A stretch of 64,000 nt of DNA from DASVTR01 sp036382855 (GTDB lineage: Bacteria > Acidobacteriota > Blastocatellia > Pyrinomonadales > Pyrinomonadaceae): the NCBI GenBank assembly GCA_036382855.1, contig DASVPO010000024.1, positions 186,001 through 250,000 of the forward strand. The letters run 5' to 3'. Under the pieces are notes generated by a model, which saw only the letters and a program-made list of their open reading frames with translations, was not told the origin of the DNA and made no database searches. This document shows, in pieces, positions 16,536-26,011 of this stretch. A program made the position numbers and the translations under genes. Every line of letters starts with the position of its first letter. Within the stretch, counting starts at the first letter, position 1.

Positions 16536-18029
16536 ATGAGCCAGCGAATGCTTGAGGACACGACAATGACCTACTCGAAGATTGTCGAGAGCTACGCTCA
16601 CTTCTTCGAGCGCCCGGAAGCGCGCCTGCGTTTTCTCAATCACACGCTGGCGCAGGAAGCAGCCACACGCGAAAAACTGGAACGACGCCTTTCACGCTTC
16701 GAGTTTTTCAAGAAGACGGAGCTTTACCAGCGGCTTCTTGAGTTCTGTTTCTATCGCCTGGTTTACGACGAGTTGAGAAAGCTGATGCCTGAGGCGCGTA
16801 GCGAACGCCGCCAACTGTTGCTGCGCAGCAACGCGCCCGTGCTGACGCAGGTTTTCTTTTACTGCTACCGCATGCGTTATCTCACATACAGCGTCGGGCT
16901 GGTGTTCGCGGCCATCACGCTCTTCGGCCTCTACACGATGGCCGCATGGTCAACGCATAAAGTTAACGACTATCTGGCCGAGCGCTACGAAGTACACGTT
17001 TTCGCGAGCGACGACCCCGTGGCAGGCAAAGACCAGTTTGCGATGACCAACGCTGGCTACCTGCCCGATTATCAGCCCGAAAAAGTTTGGCTCGTCGAAG
17101 CGAAGGACGACACGGAGCGCTACAGCAACGCCGGTCGCATCCTGACCGTTTACGAAACCGAGAATCGCCCGCGCAGTTATCAGGTCTTTCAACAGGGCAC
17201 GGGCGCACCCAGCGGCGAGGCGCAGCACGAACCCGTCGGCATCGTCTATCACACCTCCGAAAGCCACCTGACATCGTTTACACCCGATAACAATGAGTCA
17301 ATCGAAAACCACAGTCGCGGCCTGCTCGAATACGTCAGGCGCAATAAGTCTTACAACTACGTGATAGACCGCTTCGGGCAGATTTACCGCATCGTGAAGG
17401 ATGATGAAGCTGCTAATCATGCCGGCAATTCCGTCTGGTCTGACAGCAAGGGCGTTTACGTCGGCCTCAACGACAGCTTCCTGGGCGTCTGTTTTGAAAC
17501 CAACAGCAAGGCCGACTCGCTGGCAGAGCAGTTGACGGAAGCGCAGTTAATCGCGGGCCGTCTGCTGACGCAAATCCTGCGCAGCCGCTACAACCTCTCG
17601 GACACAAACTGTGTCACGCACGGCCTCGTCTCCGTCAATCCTTCAAACATGCTCATCTGCTTTCATCACGACTGGGCGCGCAACTTCCCGTTTGCCGCGA
17701 TGGGCCTCTCGGATAAGTACAAGGTCGCGCCGGCGAGCATCAGCGAGTTTGGCTTCACCTATGATTCCGAGACCATACGCATGCTTGGCGGCACTCTCTG
17801 GTCGGGCGTGAAGGAGGCCGAAGAGAAGTTTCAGCGCCGCGCCGCCGACAGCAACATGAAGCCCGATGAACTACGAAGACAGATGCGCCAGCGCTTTCTC
17901 GAACAGATGAACCAACAGCGCACGCTCCGCAACTCGACCACGGAGGAAGAGCCGGAGCTCAGCCTACGGCTCACCGCACCCGCCGACAGCCCCGGTAAAC
18001 ACTTTTCACGCGCCTGCCAGCAGGCGTGA
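16536..18029 (+). CDS. Membrane-anchored N-acetylmuramoyl-L-alanine amidase (Amidase_2/PGRP type)
   Basis: 497 residues. An N-terminal helical cytoplasmic part (1-110) precedes a transmembrane helix at about 113-138 (YLTYSVGLVFAAITLFGLY). The periplasmic amidase_2 domain runs from about 234 (VGIVYHTSES, zinc ligand H239) to about 390 (VTHGLVS, H362). The C-terminal 80 residues are low-complexity and charged. It should cleave the bond between muramic acid and the stem peptide, producing the denuded glycan that SPOR domains recognise, which fits the SPOR gene just upstream. An alternative start at 16566 has a better Shine-Dalgarno (GAGG). I could not confirm the third metal ligand. Confidence 0.85.
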   Translation: MSQRMLEDTTMTYSKIVESYAHFFERPEARLRFLNHTLAQEAATREKLERRLSRFEFFKKTELYQRLLEFCFYRLVYDELRKLMPEARSERRQLLLRSNAPVLTQVFFYCYRMRYLTYSVGLVFAAITLFGLYTMAAWSTHKVNDYLAERYEVHVFASDDPVAGKDQFAMTNAGYLPDYQPEKVWLVEAKDDTERYSNAGRILTVYETENRPRSYQVFQQGTGAPSGEAQHEPVGIVYHTSESHLTSFTPDNNESIENHSRGLLEYVRRNKSYNYVIDRFGQIYRIVKDDEAANHAGNSVWSDSKGVYVGLNDSFLGVCFETNSKADSLAEQLTEAQLIAGRLLTQILRSRYNLSDTNCVTHGLVSVNPSNMLICFHHDWARNFPFAAMGLSDKYKVAPASISEFGFTYDSETIRMLGGTLWSGVKEAEEKFQRRAADSNMKPDELRRQMRQRFLEQMNQQRTLRNSTTEEEPELSLRLTAPADSPGKHFSRACQQA

Positions 18030-18154
18030 GCACAAGCAGGGTCTCCCAGACATCAACCGACTGCGCCTGTAAACAGGACTCGCGCCAGTCATAACCTGAA
18101 ACCCCACGGGCCGCAAACAAGAGAGCCCGGAAAGAAAACTTTAAGGAGAAAATC

Positions 18155-19192
18155 ATGGAAGAGAAGAATCAAGTTAAGGTTGAGAAGCCGGAAGTCGCCG
18201 CCTTGAAATCGGGCGCTCTGGGTCTCGATATTGGAACGAGCCGCATCGTCGTCGCCGACGGCGCGAAGAGCGAGGAAAGCAAGTCGGAGTTAAACGCCTT
18301 CGTCGCCGTTCCCGCCTCCGAGATGGCCGAAAACGTCCTCAGGCAGCGCAACATGGTCTACGAGCGCAACTGCAAGAGCATCTACGTCTACGGCAACGAC
18401 TCAGACTTTTTCGCCAGCTTCCTGCACGCCGACGCGCGCCGTCCCATGCAGCACGGCGTCCTTAATCCGCAGGAAGAGATGAGCCAGCAAATCCTGCAAA
18501 TGATTATCAAGCGTCTTATCCCGCAGTCGCGCAAGGGCGACATGCTCTGCTTCAGCGTGCCCGGCAAGGGCGAGGGCGCAAACGGCAACCTCGTCTATCA
18601 CGAAGCCGTGCTGAAGAGCTTTCTCTCTTCGCTCGGTTATAACGCGCGTGCGATTAACGAAGGTCAGGCGGTCGTCTTCTCCGAATTGCAGGATGAGAAT
18701 TTCACTGGCATCGGCATTAGCTGCGGCGGCGGCATGTGCAACGTCTCAATCTCGTTTATGGCGATGCCGATGATTACCTTCAGCATCCCCAAAGGCGGCG
18801 ATTACATAGACTCAAACGTCGCCAGCGTGCTCAACGAGACGTTCACGCGCGTCCGTCTCTTCAAGGAAGAGAAGCTGGACCTTTTCCGTCCGGCCAAAGA
18901 CGACCTCAGCCGTGCTCTGAATATCTACTACGAAGACGTGCTGCAAACTCTCATTGACCGTCTGCGCTCGGAGCTCCGTGCTTCGGGACAGTTGCCGAAG
19001 TTCACGCGTCCGATGCCGATTGTGCTCGCAGGCGGAACGGCCAAGCCGGCGGGCTTCCTGCAAAAGTTTGAGAGCATGCTCAACGCGGGCGGCGATTTCC
19101 CCATCGAGATTTCGGACGTACGGATGGCGAAAAATCCGCTGACGACGACGGCGCGCGGCTGCTACATCGCCGCCATGTCGGAAGCCAAGTAG
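18155..19192 (+). CDS. Actin-like ATPase (actin/Hsp70 superfamily)
   Basis: 345 residues. It has the actin-fold phosphate-1 loop LGLDIGTSR (22-30) and a phosphate-2-like GIGISCGGGMCNVS near 186-200. The adenosine motif IVLAGGTAKPAGF lies near 288-300. Length and motifs suggest a filament-forming actin relative (like MreB, ParM or MamK) rather than a chaperone, but it is not MreB or FtsA by signature. It has a good Shine-Dalgarno (AAGGAG). It follows the SPOR and amidase genes by about 125 bases. It may organise envelope enzymes, which is inference. No partitioning partner gene is adjacent. Confidence 0.82.
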   Translation: MEEKNQVKVEKPEVAALKSGALGLDIGTSRIVVADGAKSEESKSELNAFVAVPASEMAENVLRQRNMVYERNCKSIYVYGNDSDFFASFLHADARRPMQHGVLNPQEEMSQQILQMIIKRLIPQSRKGDMLCFSVPGKGEGANGNLVYHEAVLKSFLSSLGYNARAINEGQAVVFSELQDENFTGIGISCGGGMCNVSISFMAMPMITFSIPKGGDYIDSNVASVLNETFTRVRLFKEEKLDLFRPAKDDLSRALNIYYEDVLQTLIDRLRSELRASGQLPKFTRPMPIVLAGGTAKPAGFLQKFESMLNAGGDFPIEISDVRMAKNPLTTTARGCYIAAMSEAK

Positions 19193-19391
19193 GCCCACGC
19201 GAGACACGCTCTCACAGGAGAAAGCTTTCAGTCGTCAGGAGAGCGAAAGCACCACAAGGAATTGCCACGCGCGCTAGCACACAGGGTTAGCGAAGAGGCG
19301 GCGTGTGCCGTGGATTACTTTCGAGTTGCCGGTGGTGTGATAGTCCTGTGAGTGGGATTTCTCCTTTCCCTCTCTATCCGTCGCCGGACAT

Positions 19392-19430
19392 GTTGCGGCC
19401 AACGAACGGTTCGTTGGCCGCAACTTTTTT
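19392..19430 (+). terminator. Strong Rho-independent terminator
   Basis: Perfect 16-base arms (GTTGCGGCCAACGAAC and its complement) are followed by TTTTTT. It lies about 200 bases after the actin-like gene and upstream of the stop of the convergent PilZ gene, so it probably ends the SPOR-amidase-actin transcript. Confidence 0.9.
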
Positions 19431-19463
19431 GTGTTGGGACGGAAAGACAAGGAGGAGAGTAAT

Positions 19464-19561
19464 GATGAACTATGAACGCTGAAGCATGAACGCGGAACGA
19501 TGAATTGAAAAGCAGCTTGCCTGTCATTCATCGCCTGCGGCGTTCCCGGTTTATCGTTTCA
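19464..19561. repeat. Degenerate inverted heptamer array (ATGAACG family), copy C
   Basis: The left arm (19464-19507) reads as 7-base steps ATGAACT, ATGAACG, CTGAAGC, ATGAACG, CGGAACG, ATGAATT. The right arm (19525-19561) is a loose reverse complement in 7-base steps. It runs into the stop of the minus-strand PilZ gene at 19559. The unit resembles the array at 37405-37476. Confidence 0.7.
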
Positions 19562-19882
19562 CTTGACCGGGTTGTCTCTATAATGCTCTATCATGGAATG
19601 GATTGTTGATTGCTGCTCTTTGTCGAGTTCTGTAAAAATCATGCCGAAGCCGACCTTGTCTATATGGTAGATGACCGAGCCGCGAAGCATCATCCAGCGG
19701 CGTTCGGGTAGCCAGCAATTGACGAAGACGGTCTGCCCGTCTGTGGTGACGGCCGTGGTCTTAACAAAACATCCACGGCTGCTGAGGCTCGTCATCGTCC
19801 CGTTGCGCGGGCAGGCGTCGGTCAATCCCCAGTAGCAGCTTAAGTCCGTCTTGACGCGTCTCACGTCTCTTGCATCCTGCAT
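19559..19882 (-). CDS. PilZ-domain protein
   Basis: 107 residues. DVRRVKTDLSCYW followed by TSLSSRGCFVKT and the closing VGFGMIFTEL fits the PilZ fold and resembles the PilZ protein at 11856-12185. The arginine box is shorter (RRVK), and the D/NxSxxG loop reads SLSSRG with Asp replaced by Ser, so c-di-GMP binding may be weakened or lost. It is transcribed alone, convergent with the actin-like gene. Its stop codon lies in a heptamer array. Confidence 0.75.
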   Translation of the reverse strand: MQDARDVRRVKTDLSCYWGLTDACPRNGTMTSLSSRGCFVKTTAVTTDGQTVFVNCWLPERRWMMLRGSVIYHIDKVGFGMIFTELDKEQQSTIHSMIEHYRDNPVK

Positions 19883-19979
19883 AATTTCTCAAGGCCCGTG
19901 CGTCCGGCCTCGCAGTTTTTCAAACCTGCTCGACCGCACTTTTCGTCGCCCCGCCCCGCTCGTGATATTGTTAGAGAGC

Positions 19980-20047
19980 CTGACGGGCAGACTAGCAATT
20001 TGAGAGCGGCTTTGCAATCAAGCGACGGAGCAAGCGCTGCCCGTCAG
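19980..20047. repeat. Spaced 11-bp perfect inverted repeat
   Basis: CTGACGGGCAG at 19980-19990 and its reverse complement at 20037-20047, about 46 bases apart, upstream of the oxidoreductase gene. It could be a regulatory fold or chance. No T tract follows. Confidence 0.4.
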
Positions 20048-20115
20048 CCGTAGTCTTTGGATGTGTGATTGCCGGCTTCGAGTTGGCGCGCGAGAGGCGC
20101 GGAGAGGATGAGTGG

Positions 20116-21210
20116 ATGAGGGAGAAAAAAGATTCGATTGGCATCGGCATCGTCGGCGCGGGCTTTGCGCGCACGACGCAGATTCCGGCCTTTCGCGCCT
20201 GCGCGGGCGCGCGGGTCGTCGCAATCGCGAGCCGCCATCGCGAGAACGCCGCACGCGTCGCGCGCGAGTTTGAGATTGAACACGTGTTGGAAGATTGGCG
20301 CGATATCATCGCGCGCGATGATGTTGACTTAGTCAGCATCGTCACACCGCCCTCGACGCATGCAGAGATGTCGCTGGCAGCGCTCGAAGCGGGCAAGTCA
20401 GTCCTCTGCGAAAAGCCGACGGCGATGAATGCTGCCGAGGCGGATGCGATGCGACAGCGTGCGAGCAAGGCAGGTGTGCTGGCGCTCATTGACCACGAGC
20501 TGCGATTTGTGCCGGGCCGTCGCAGGATGCGCGAGATGCTGTTGAATGGCGAGATAGGAGAGATACGCCACGCGAAGCTGCTCTACCGTTCCGACTTCCG
20601 TTCGTCTGCTGAACGCGCATGGGATTGGTGGTCTGACAGCGAAGCGGGCGGCGGCGCGCTCGGTGCTATCGGCTCACACGCCGTTGACGCTTTCCGCTGG
20701 CTGCTCGACACGGAAGTCTACGAAGTCTCCTGCCAACTGAGCACGCACGTCAGAGAGCGCGTTGAAAAAGAGACGAACGAGTTGCGCGCTGTGACGACTG
20801 ACGACGAGGCCAATCTGCTGCTCCGTTTCGGCGACAGCAAACTAGGGAAAGATGCGACGGGCACAATCTCGCTCTCGGTCGTAGAGCCAGGACGCCCCGA
20901 ACACCGCCTGGAAATCTTTGGCTCGGAGGGCGCGTTGATGATTGAAGATGAAGGCATCCTCTGGCAGGCGCGCATGGGCGAAGGAGAGTGGAGAGAAGTT
21001 GAAACGCCGCGCGGCGAAATGGCCGCGGGCATGCGCGACAGTAGTTGGTCGCGCGGCTTCACGGCGTTTTCGCGTGCCATCGTCGAGGCACTGCGCGAAG
21101 GACGCACGCACATCGAAGAGGCCGCAACCTTCGAAGACGGCTACCGCACGCAGCTTGTCCTTGACGGCGCGCGTCGTTCAAACGAGAGCGGCCAGCGCGA
21201 AAGAGTCTGA
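20116..21210 (+). CDS. Gfo/Idh/MocA family oxidoreductase
   Basis: 364 residues from the chosen ATG at 20116; an upstream in-frame start at 20065 would add an unlikely N-terminal tail. The Rossmann start IGIGIVGAGFARTTQIPAF and the conserved LCEKPTAMNAAEADAM (with EKP) define the family. The C-terminal domain includes GGALGAIGSHAVDAFRWLL, with the H.xD pair. These enzymes use NAD(P) to oxidise or reduce sugars, inositols or related compounds. The substrate is unknown, and neighbouring genes give no sugar pathway. It is monocistronic between a PilZ gene and a convergent serine hydrolase gene. Confidence 0.9.
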   Translation: MREKKDSIGIGIVGAGFARTTQIPAFRACAGARVVAIASRHRENAARVAREFEIEHVLEDWRDIIARDDVDLVSIVTPPSTHAEMSLAALEAGKSVLCEKPTAMNAAEADAMRQRASKAGVLALIDHELRFVPGRRRMREMLLNGEIGEIRHAKLLYRSDFRSSAERAWDWWSDSEAGGGALGAIGSHAVDAFRWLLDTEVYEVSCQLSTHVRERVEKETNELRAVTTDDEANLLLRFGDSKLGKDATGTISLSVVEPGRPEHRLEIFGSEGALMIEDEGILWQARMGEGEWREVETPRGEMAAGMRDSSWSRGFTAFSRAIVEALREGRTHIEEAATFEDGYRTQLVLDGARRSNESGQRERV

Positions 21211-21299
21211 ATAGCGAGCCTTTTTATAATAGAATCTGCTTAATATTCTGTTAGCCGCGTCTTTTGTGTTCGGAGCGTCTCCGTTTCCAGGAGGCTCGC

Positions 21300-23816
21300 T
21301 TATTTCCCTTGCGCGCGGAAAATCGAATCGGGCAATGCTGCGTCAAACTTTGCTTCCTTAAGCTGTATGACGACCTCGCCCAGACCGATTGATTGCTGAA
21401 CGGTCTTGAAGGCAATCATCACGCCGTCCACGGGCCTGTAGTCGCTATAGGTTTCGACGGTCTGGCCGTTGTCGTCCGAGTCTCCCGCAGCGAGCACTTC
21501 TCGTTTGAGGATGAGAAACGATCTGGTCGAGATGTAGTCTGTGATAGGACTACCGCGCTCCGGCGTCATCACGACGACGTAAGCATCTTCGTCGTCAACC
21601 TTGTCCATACGCTTGATGACGACGCTCTTGAAGAGAGTCTTCCAGTTTGGCAGTAAGTAGAAATCATACTGGACGCGCGCGTTCTCAATCTGCTTGGCGG
21701 GCAGAGTTTCGGGCAGCATGAAACTGGTCTCCGTGCCGCCGCTTGTGCCGTCGAAAAACTGTCGCAGCCAGCCAATCTTTTTGCCGAGCGCGCTGAAGGT
21801 AATCTCCTGTGATGTGGCGTTTGGCGCACGGCTGCGGGTTGAGCCTTCGCCGCTGAGTCCCTGAGTCGGGAAGTCGAGCGCGTAGGTCATCAGCAGCGAC
21901 TTGTGCTTGCGCAGGTTGGCTTCGCCGCCGTGGGCCGCAATCACCTTCGACATCAACTCGTCAACACTGATGGGCGCTGTAAACTGCGCGACGCGCTTCA
22001 GTTCAAACTCGCCTTCGGGCTGCTTCAACACGAGCGCAGACACTTTTCCCGCCGCGTCGCGCTTGACGAGCACGCTGTAAGTATCGGGCAGCGGGGGCGT
22101 GGAGAAGCGGTCTTTCTCCTTTTCGACGAGTGCGTAAGTTGGCTGGCCCGGCACGACGAGCACGGCCTTGCCGTCTCTGACCGTGACGTTGACTGTAAAG
22201 CCTCCGCTCTCATATTCGCCAAGCGCTTCTTTCAGCGGGCCGTTGTATTCCGCGAGCGCTTTCGCGTTGGCTTCCGCCGTTGCGGCTGCATCGGCGGCTT
22301 TACGTTTGCGCAGGACGATGTTGCCATGCGGCTGTTCCAAGAAGGCTTCCGTTTCGCCCTCATTGTCTTTGACCGGGCGGAAGGTGATGAAGAAATCGCC
22401 GGGCGCGTCAGTCAGAAACTTGTAACGACGACCACCAACGTTTTCGAGCGTGTACGGGGGCTGGCCCGGCACGGTCAGCACTAGACGACCGTCCGTGAGT
22501 TTCACTTCCATGTCAAGATTTGCTTCCGCCAGATTATAAACGCCGACTTCGCGTTGGAAGTCTGCGGTGGAGGCGCTTGCCATGATGCTGTCAACATCCG
22601 CCGCATCTTTCGCAGCCGAGGCTGTTTTGTCACCTTGCGGCTTCCCTACCAGATTCTCCCAGATAGCATTCCTGACACGACCCATCAGCCGCGCCTGCGA
22701 AACGTTGGTCAACAACACGAAGCCCAGCTTCTCGTCGGGCATGAACGCGACCTCCGAATTGAAGCCGTCAATGCCGCCGTCGTGCATGGCGACTTTGTGT
22801 TTGTTCCAGTCCGTGACAATCCAGCCTAATCCGTAGTCAACATTCGTTGCGATGTTCGTCACCTTCGCGAAGAGTTGCTCGAAGCCTTTTTCGGAAACGA
22901 GACGACGGCCCGCAAACTGGCCGCGCCCCGTGAGCAGCCGTAGCCACTGGGCCATGTCGCGCGCCGTTGAGTTGATTGCTCCGGCGGGCGCGATGTTCGT
23001 TAAATCGCGCATCGGAAGCTTCCGGGTCTGCTTGGTTTCAAGATTGTAGTCGTAGCCGAGCGAATGGTCTTTGGCCTGCTGCATCTCACGCACGTTGAGG
23101 CGGCTGTCTTTCATGCCGAGCGGTTTCAGGAATTTTTCCTCAATCACTTTTTCCCATGACGAACTCTGCGCACGCGCCACCGCCTCGCCCGCCGCGCTAT
23201 ACATCACATTTTGATACTGAAACTTTTCGCCCAACTGCGCGGTCGGCTTCGCCATTGCGACGGCGCGAATCACCTCTTCACGATTGAGCACGCCCGTGTA
23301 CCATGCGATGTCAGTTCCAGCCAGACCTGAGCGGTGGGAGAGCAGATCGCGGATGGTTATCTTCTCATCAATGCGCGCGTCCGCTATTTTGAAAAACGGC
23401 AGATACTTCTTCGGCGAGTCATCAAGCGAGAGCTTTCCTTCATCCTGACTGATGACGGCGGCCATCGCCGTGAAAGCCTTCGTGCATGAGCCGATAGCAA
23501 AGAGCGTATCGGGTGTGACGGGCAGATTGCGCTCGACATCTCTTAAGCCGAAGCCTTTGGCGTAAATCACCTTGTCGTCTTTGACGATCACCAGCGAGAG
23601 GCCGGGAATGCCTTTCTCTTTGCGCTGCTCCTCGACAATCTTTTCGATGGCGGCGAGGCGCGTTGCCAAATCGGGCGCGGCGCTGGCCTGCGTGGCTTTC
23701 GATTCCTGCGCCTGCGTTTGCGGAAACGACGCGGCGGTGAAGACGGCGGGCGCAAGCAAGTTGAGGCCGATTAATGCGAGCGCAAGAATCATGTGTAAAA
23801 AGCGACGGCGTAGCAT
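21300..23816 (-). CDS. Secreted beta-lactamase-family serine hydrolase with C-terminal accessory domains
   Basis: 838 residues. Signal peptide at about 1-32. The serine-hydrolase domain (about 50-420) has the SxxK motif SCTK at 110-113, a Y-x-N-like FQYQNVMYSAAG, and HDGGIDGF near the third motif. Two repeats resembling DUF3471 follow (VPGQPPYTLE and VVPGQPTYALV regions). The last 220 residues resemble a lipoprotein-sorting-like beta domain (LMSKVIAAHGGEANLRKHKS). Such proteins are often peptidases or esterases rather than antibiotic-resistance enzymes. The gene is monocistronic and convergent with the oxidoreductase. The length is well above that of simple class C-like proteins. Confidence 0.85.
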   Translation of the reverse strand: MLRRRFLHMILALALIGLNLLAPAVFTAASFPQTQAQESKATQASAAPDLATRLAAIEKIVEEQRKEKGIPGLSLVIVKDDKVIYAKGFGLRDVERNLPVTPDTLFAIGSCTKAFTAMAAVISQDEGKLSLDDSPKKYLPFFKIADARIDEKITIRDLLSHRSGLAGTDIAWYTGVLNREEVIRAVAMAKPTAQLGEKFQYQNVMYSAAGEAVARAQSSSWEKVIEEKFLKPLGMKDSRLNVREMQQAKDHSLGYDYNLETKQTRKLPMRDLTNIAPAGAINSTARDMAQWLRLLTGRGQFAGRRLVSEKGFEQLFAKVTNIATNVDYGLGWIVTDWNKHKVAMHDGGIDGFNSEVAFMPDEKLGFVLLTNVSQARLMGRVRNAIWENLVGKPQGDKTASAAKDAADVDSIMASASTADFQREVGVYNLAEANLDMEVKLTDGRLVLTVPGQPPYTLENVGGRRYKFLTDAPGDFFITFRPVKDNEGETEAFLEQPHGNIVLRKRKAADAAATAEANAKALAEYNGPLKEALGEYESGGFTVNVTVRDGKAVLVVPGQPTYALVEKEKDRFSTPPLPDTYSVLVKRDAAGKVSALVLKQPEGEFELKRVAQFTAPISVDELMSKVIAAHGGEANLRKHKSLLMTYALDFPTQGLSGEGSTRSRAPNATSQEITFSALGKKIGWLRQFFDGTSGGTETSFMLPETLPAKQIENARVQYDFYLLPNWKTLFKSVVIKRMDKVDDEDAYVVVMTPERGSPITDYISTRSFLILKREVLAAGDSDDNGQTVETYSDYRPVDGVMIAFKTVQQSIGLGEVVIQLKEAKFDAALPDSIFRAQGK

Positions 23817-23974
23817 ATGATTAAGACTCCTGATGTGAAAGAGATGAGCATCTGCGTTTTTACGTTTGACTTAACGTAAAGCGAAAACTATCAGGGCGCG
23901 TGCCGACCGTAAGAGCGCGCGGCCCTGATTATACGTGATTAATAAACTCAAGGTTCAAGCATTCAAAGCCTAAA

Positions 23975-26011
23975 ATGAGACCGGGAAAGAAGCGACAGCA
24001 GCAGCGCGTGCGCGTCGGCGTGGACACGGGCGGCACGTTCACGGATTTTGTCTTTCAGTCAAAAGGCCGCCTGCGTCTCTTCAAACTCGCCTCCACGCCC
24101 GCCGACCCATCGCGCGCAATCATAGAGGGCTTAGAGCGCATCGCACGCGAGACGGGCGTGCCGCTGCCCGAGATAGAGGTCGTACACGGCACAACGGTCG
24201 GCACGAACGCCCTGCTTGAACGACGCGGCGCACGCACAGCGCTCGTCACTACCGCTGGCTTTGAAGACGTACTCGTCATAGGACGACAGGCGCGCCCCTC
24301 TCTCTACGACTTTAATGCTGGCAGGCCAGCGCCGCTCGTCCCGGATGATTTACGGTTCGGCGTGCGCGAACGCGTCGTCGCGAGCGGCGAAGTGCTGGAA
24401 GCTTTGAGCGAGCACGCGCTCAAACAGTTAATCGGAAAGCTGAAGCGTGCGCGCGTCGAAGCCGTCGCCGTCTGCCTGCTCTTCTCCTTCGTTCGCCCTG
24501 AGCACGAACGACGGATTGAGGCTGCGCTCACGAAGCTCGGCGTGCCGCTTTCAGTCTCGCATAGGATTCTGCCTGAGTATCGAGAGTATGAGCGCACCTC
24601 GACGGTGACGATTAACGCTTACTTGCAACCGCTGATGGGCGCGTACCTGAGCAGGCTGGAAGAGGACGCGCCGCGCTTGCGCGTGATGCAATCATCGGGC
24701 GGCGGCATCTCTGCAAAGGCGGCTTCCCGCGAACCTGTGCGGACAATTCTTTCAGGCCCCGCGGGCGGCGTCGTCGGAGCGCTCGCAATCGCGCGTCGTC
24801 TCAAAATCGCCAACATCATCACCTTCGATATGGGCGGCACTTCGACGGACGTTGCTCTCTGCGAGCGCGCGCAATTGCGTATGACGAACGAAGCGACAGT
24901 CGCGGGGCTGCCCGTCGCCGTCTCGATGATGGATATACACACGGTCGGGGCGGGCGGCGGTTCGATTGCGCGCGTTGACGAGGGAGGTTCCTTGCGCGTC
25001 GGGCCGGAATCGGCTGGCGCTGACCCCGGCCCTGCCTGTTACGGGCGAGGGGTGTTGCCGACCGTGACAGACGCTAATTTAGTTCTGGGCCGCTTCGGCG
25101 GCGTGTCCTTGCTCGGCGGAGATTTTGAGCTTGACGAAGAGAGAGCACGCGAAGCGTTGAGTGGCCTCGCGCAGGAGATGAGCACGCAGGCACGACGCCG
25201 CGTGAGCGTTCGTGAAGCAGCGCTCGGCGTGGTCAGCGTGGTTAACGCGGGGATGGAAAGAGCGCTGCGTACTATCTCGGTCGAACGCGGCTACGACCCG
25301 CGCGAGTTTACGCTTTTGCCGTTTGGCGGCGCGGGTGGCCTCCATGCTGTAGAGCTTGCGCGCTCGCTTCGCATCCCGCGCATCATCATGCCGCGTGCGG
25401 CTGGCGCTCTCTCCGCGCTCGGCGCGCTTGGCGCAGATGTTGTCAAGGACACGAGCCGCACGGTGATGCTGGAAGCGGCTGCGTCAAGCCGCGCGAGTCT
25501 CGAACGTGTGTTTAGAGAAATGGAAAAACGTTCGCGCGCAGCGCTTCGCCTCGAAGGATTCGCGGACGCGCGGCAGCGACACGAGCGTCGTCTGGCCGCG
25601 CGTTACAAAGGGCAGTCGTTCGAGTTGGAGATAGATTTTTCGAGCAGGGATGATGTGGCCGGTGCTTTTCATCAGGCGCACCATGCGCGTTACGGTTACG
25701 CGCAGCGGGGAAACATTGTGGAGATAGTGAGCGCGCGGCTGCGGTCTGTTGGTCTTGTCGAAAAACTGAAGACGGAGCGCGCGAGGATTGCAACGCGGCG
25801 GCGCGCAGTCGCGCGTCCAAGCGCTGAAGTGAAAGTCTACTTCGAGAGCGGCAAGGCTACTCGTGCCTCTCTTTACGTGCGCGATGAACTGGAAGCTGGA
25901 GCGCGGCTGAGTTCGCCTGCCGTCGTCGTCGAATATTCCGCGACGACGTTGATTCCGCCCGGCGCACGCGCCGTCGTGGACTTGGACGGAAACCTGATAA
26001 TCGAGCCATGA
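23975..26011 (+). CDS. hyuA: Hydantoinase/oxoprolinase family protein, A subunit
   Basis: 678 residues. The N-terminal VRVGVDTGGTFTDFVFQ is the ATP-binding opening of HyuA. Later come IVHGTTVGTNALLERRG-like and ITFDMGGTSTDVALC (acetate-kinase-like fold), and GGAGGLHAVELA near the C-terminus. With the B subunit it forms an ATP-dependent cyclic amide hydrolase that acts on 5-oxoproline, N-methylhydantoin or similar; some members are acetone or acetophenone carboxylases. The substrate is not decidable here. It overlaps the B gene by four bases (ATGA), so translation is coupled. Confidence 0.92.
   Translation: MRPGKKRQQQRVRVGVDTGGTFTDFVFQSKGRLRLFKLASTPADPSRAIIEGLERIARETGVPLPEIEVVHGTTVGTNALLERRGARTALVTTAGFEDVLVIGRQARPSLYDFNAGRPAPLVPDDLRFGVRERVVASGEVLEALSEHALKQLIGKLKRARVEAVAVCLLFSFVRPEHERRIEAALTKLGVPLSVSHRILPEYREYERTSTVTINAYLQPLMGAYLSRLEEDAPRLRVMQSSGGGISAKAASREPVRTILSGPAGGVVGALAIARRLKIANIITFDMGGTSTDVALCERAQLRMTNEATVAGLPVAVSMMDIHTVGAGGGSIARVDEGGSLRVGPESAGADPGPACYGRGVLPTVTDANLVLGRFGGVSLLGGDFELDEERAREALSGLAQEMSTQARRRVSVREAALGVVSVVNAGMERALRTISVERGYDPREFTLLPFGGAGGLHAVELARSLRIPRIIMPRAAGALSALGALGADVVKDTSRTVMLEAAASSRASLERVFREMEKRSRAALRLEGFADARQRHERRLAARYKGQSFELEIDFSSRDDVAGAFHQAHHARYGYAQRGNIVEIVSARLRSVGLVEKLKTERARIATRRRAVARPSAEVKVYFESGKATRASLYVRDELEAGARLSSPAVVVEYSATTLIPPGARAVVDLDGNLIIEP

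Noticed and set aside
21213..21300. AGCGAGCC ... GGCTCGCT inverted pair between convergent genes
   Set aside because: Eight bases each about 70 bases apart without a T tract; weak as a terminator and could be chance.
21300..23816. Antibiotic-resistance beta-lactamase
   Set aside because: The SxxK fold is shared by many peptidases and esterases; extra C-terminal domains and the length argue against a resistance enzyme.
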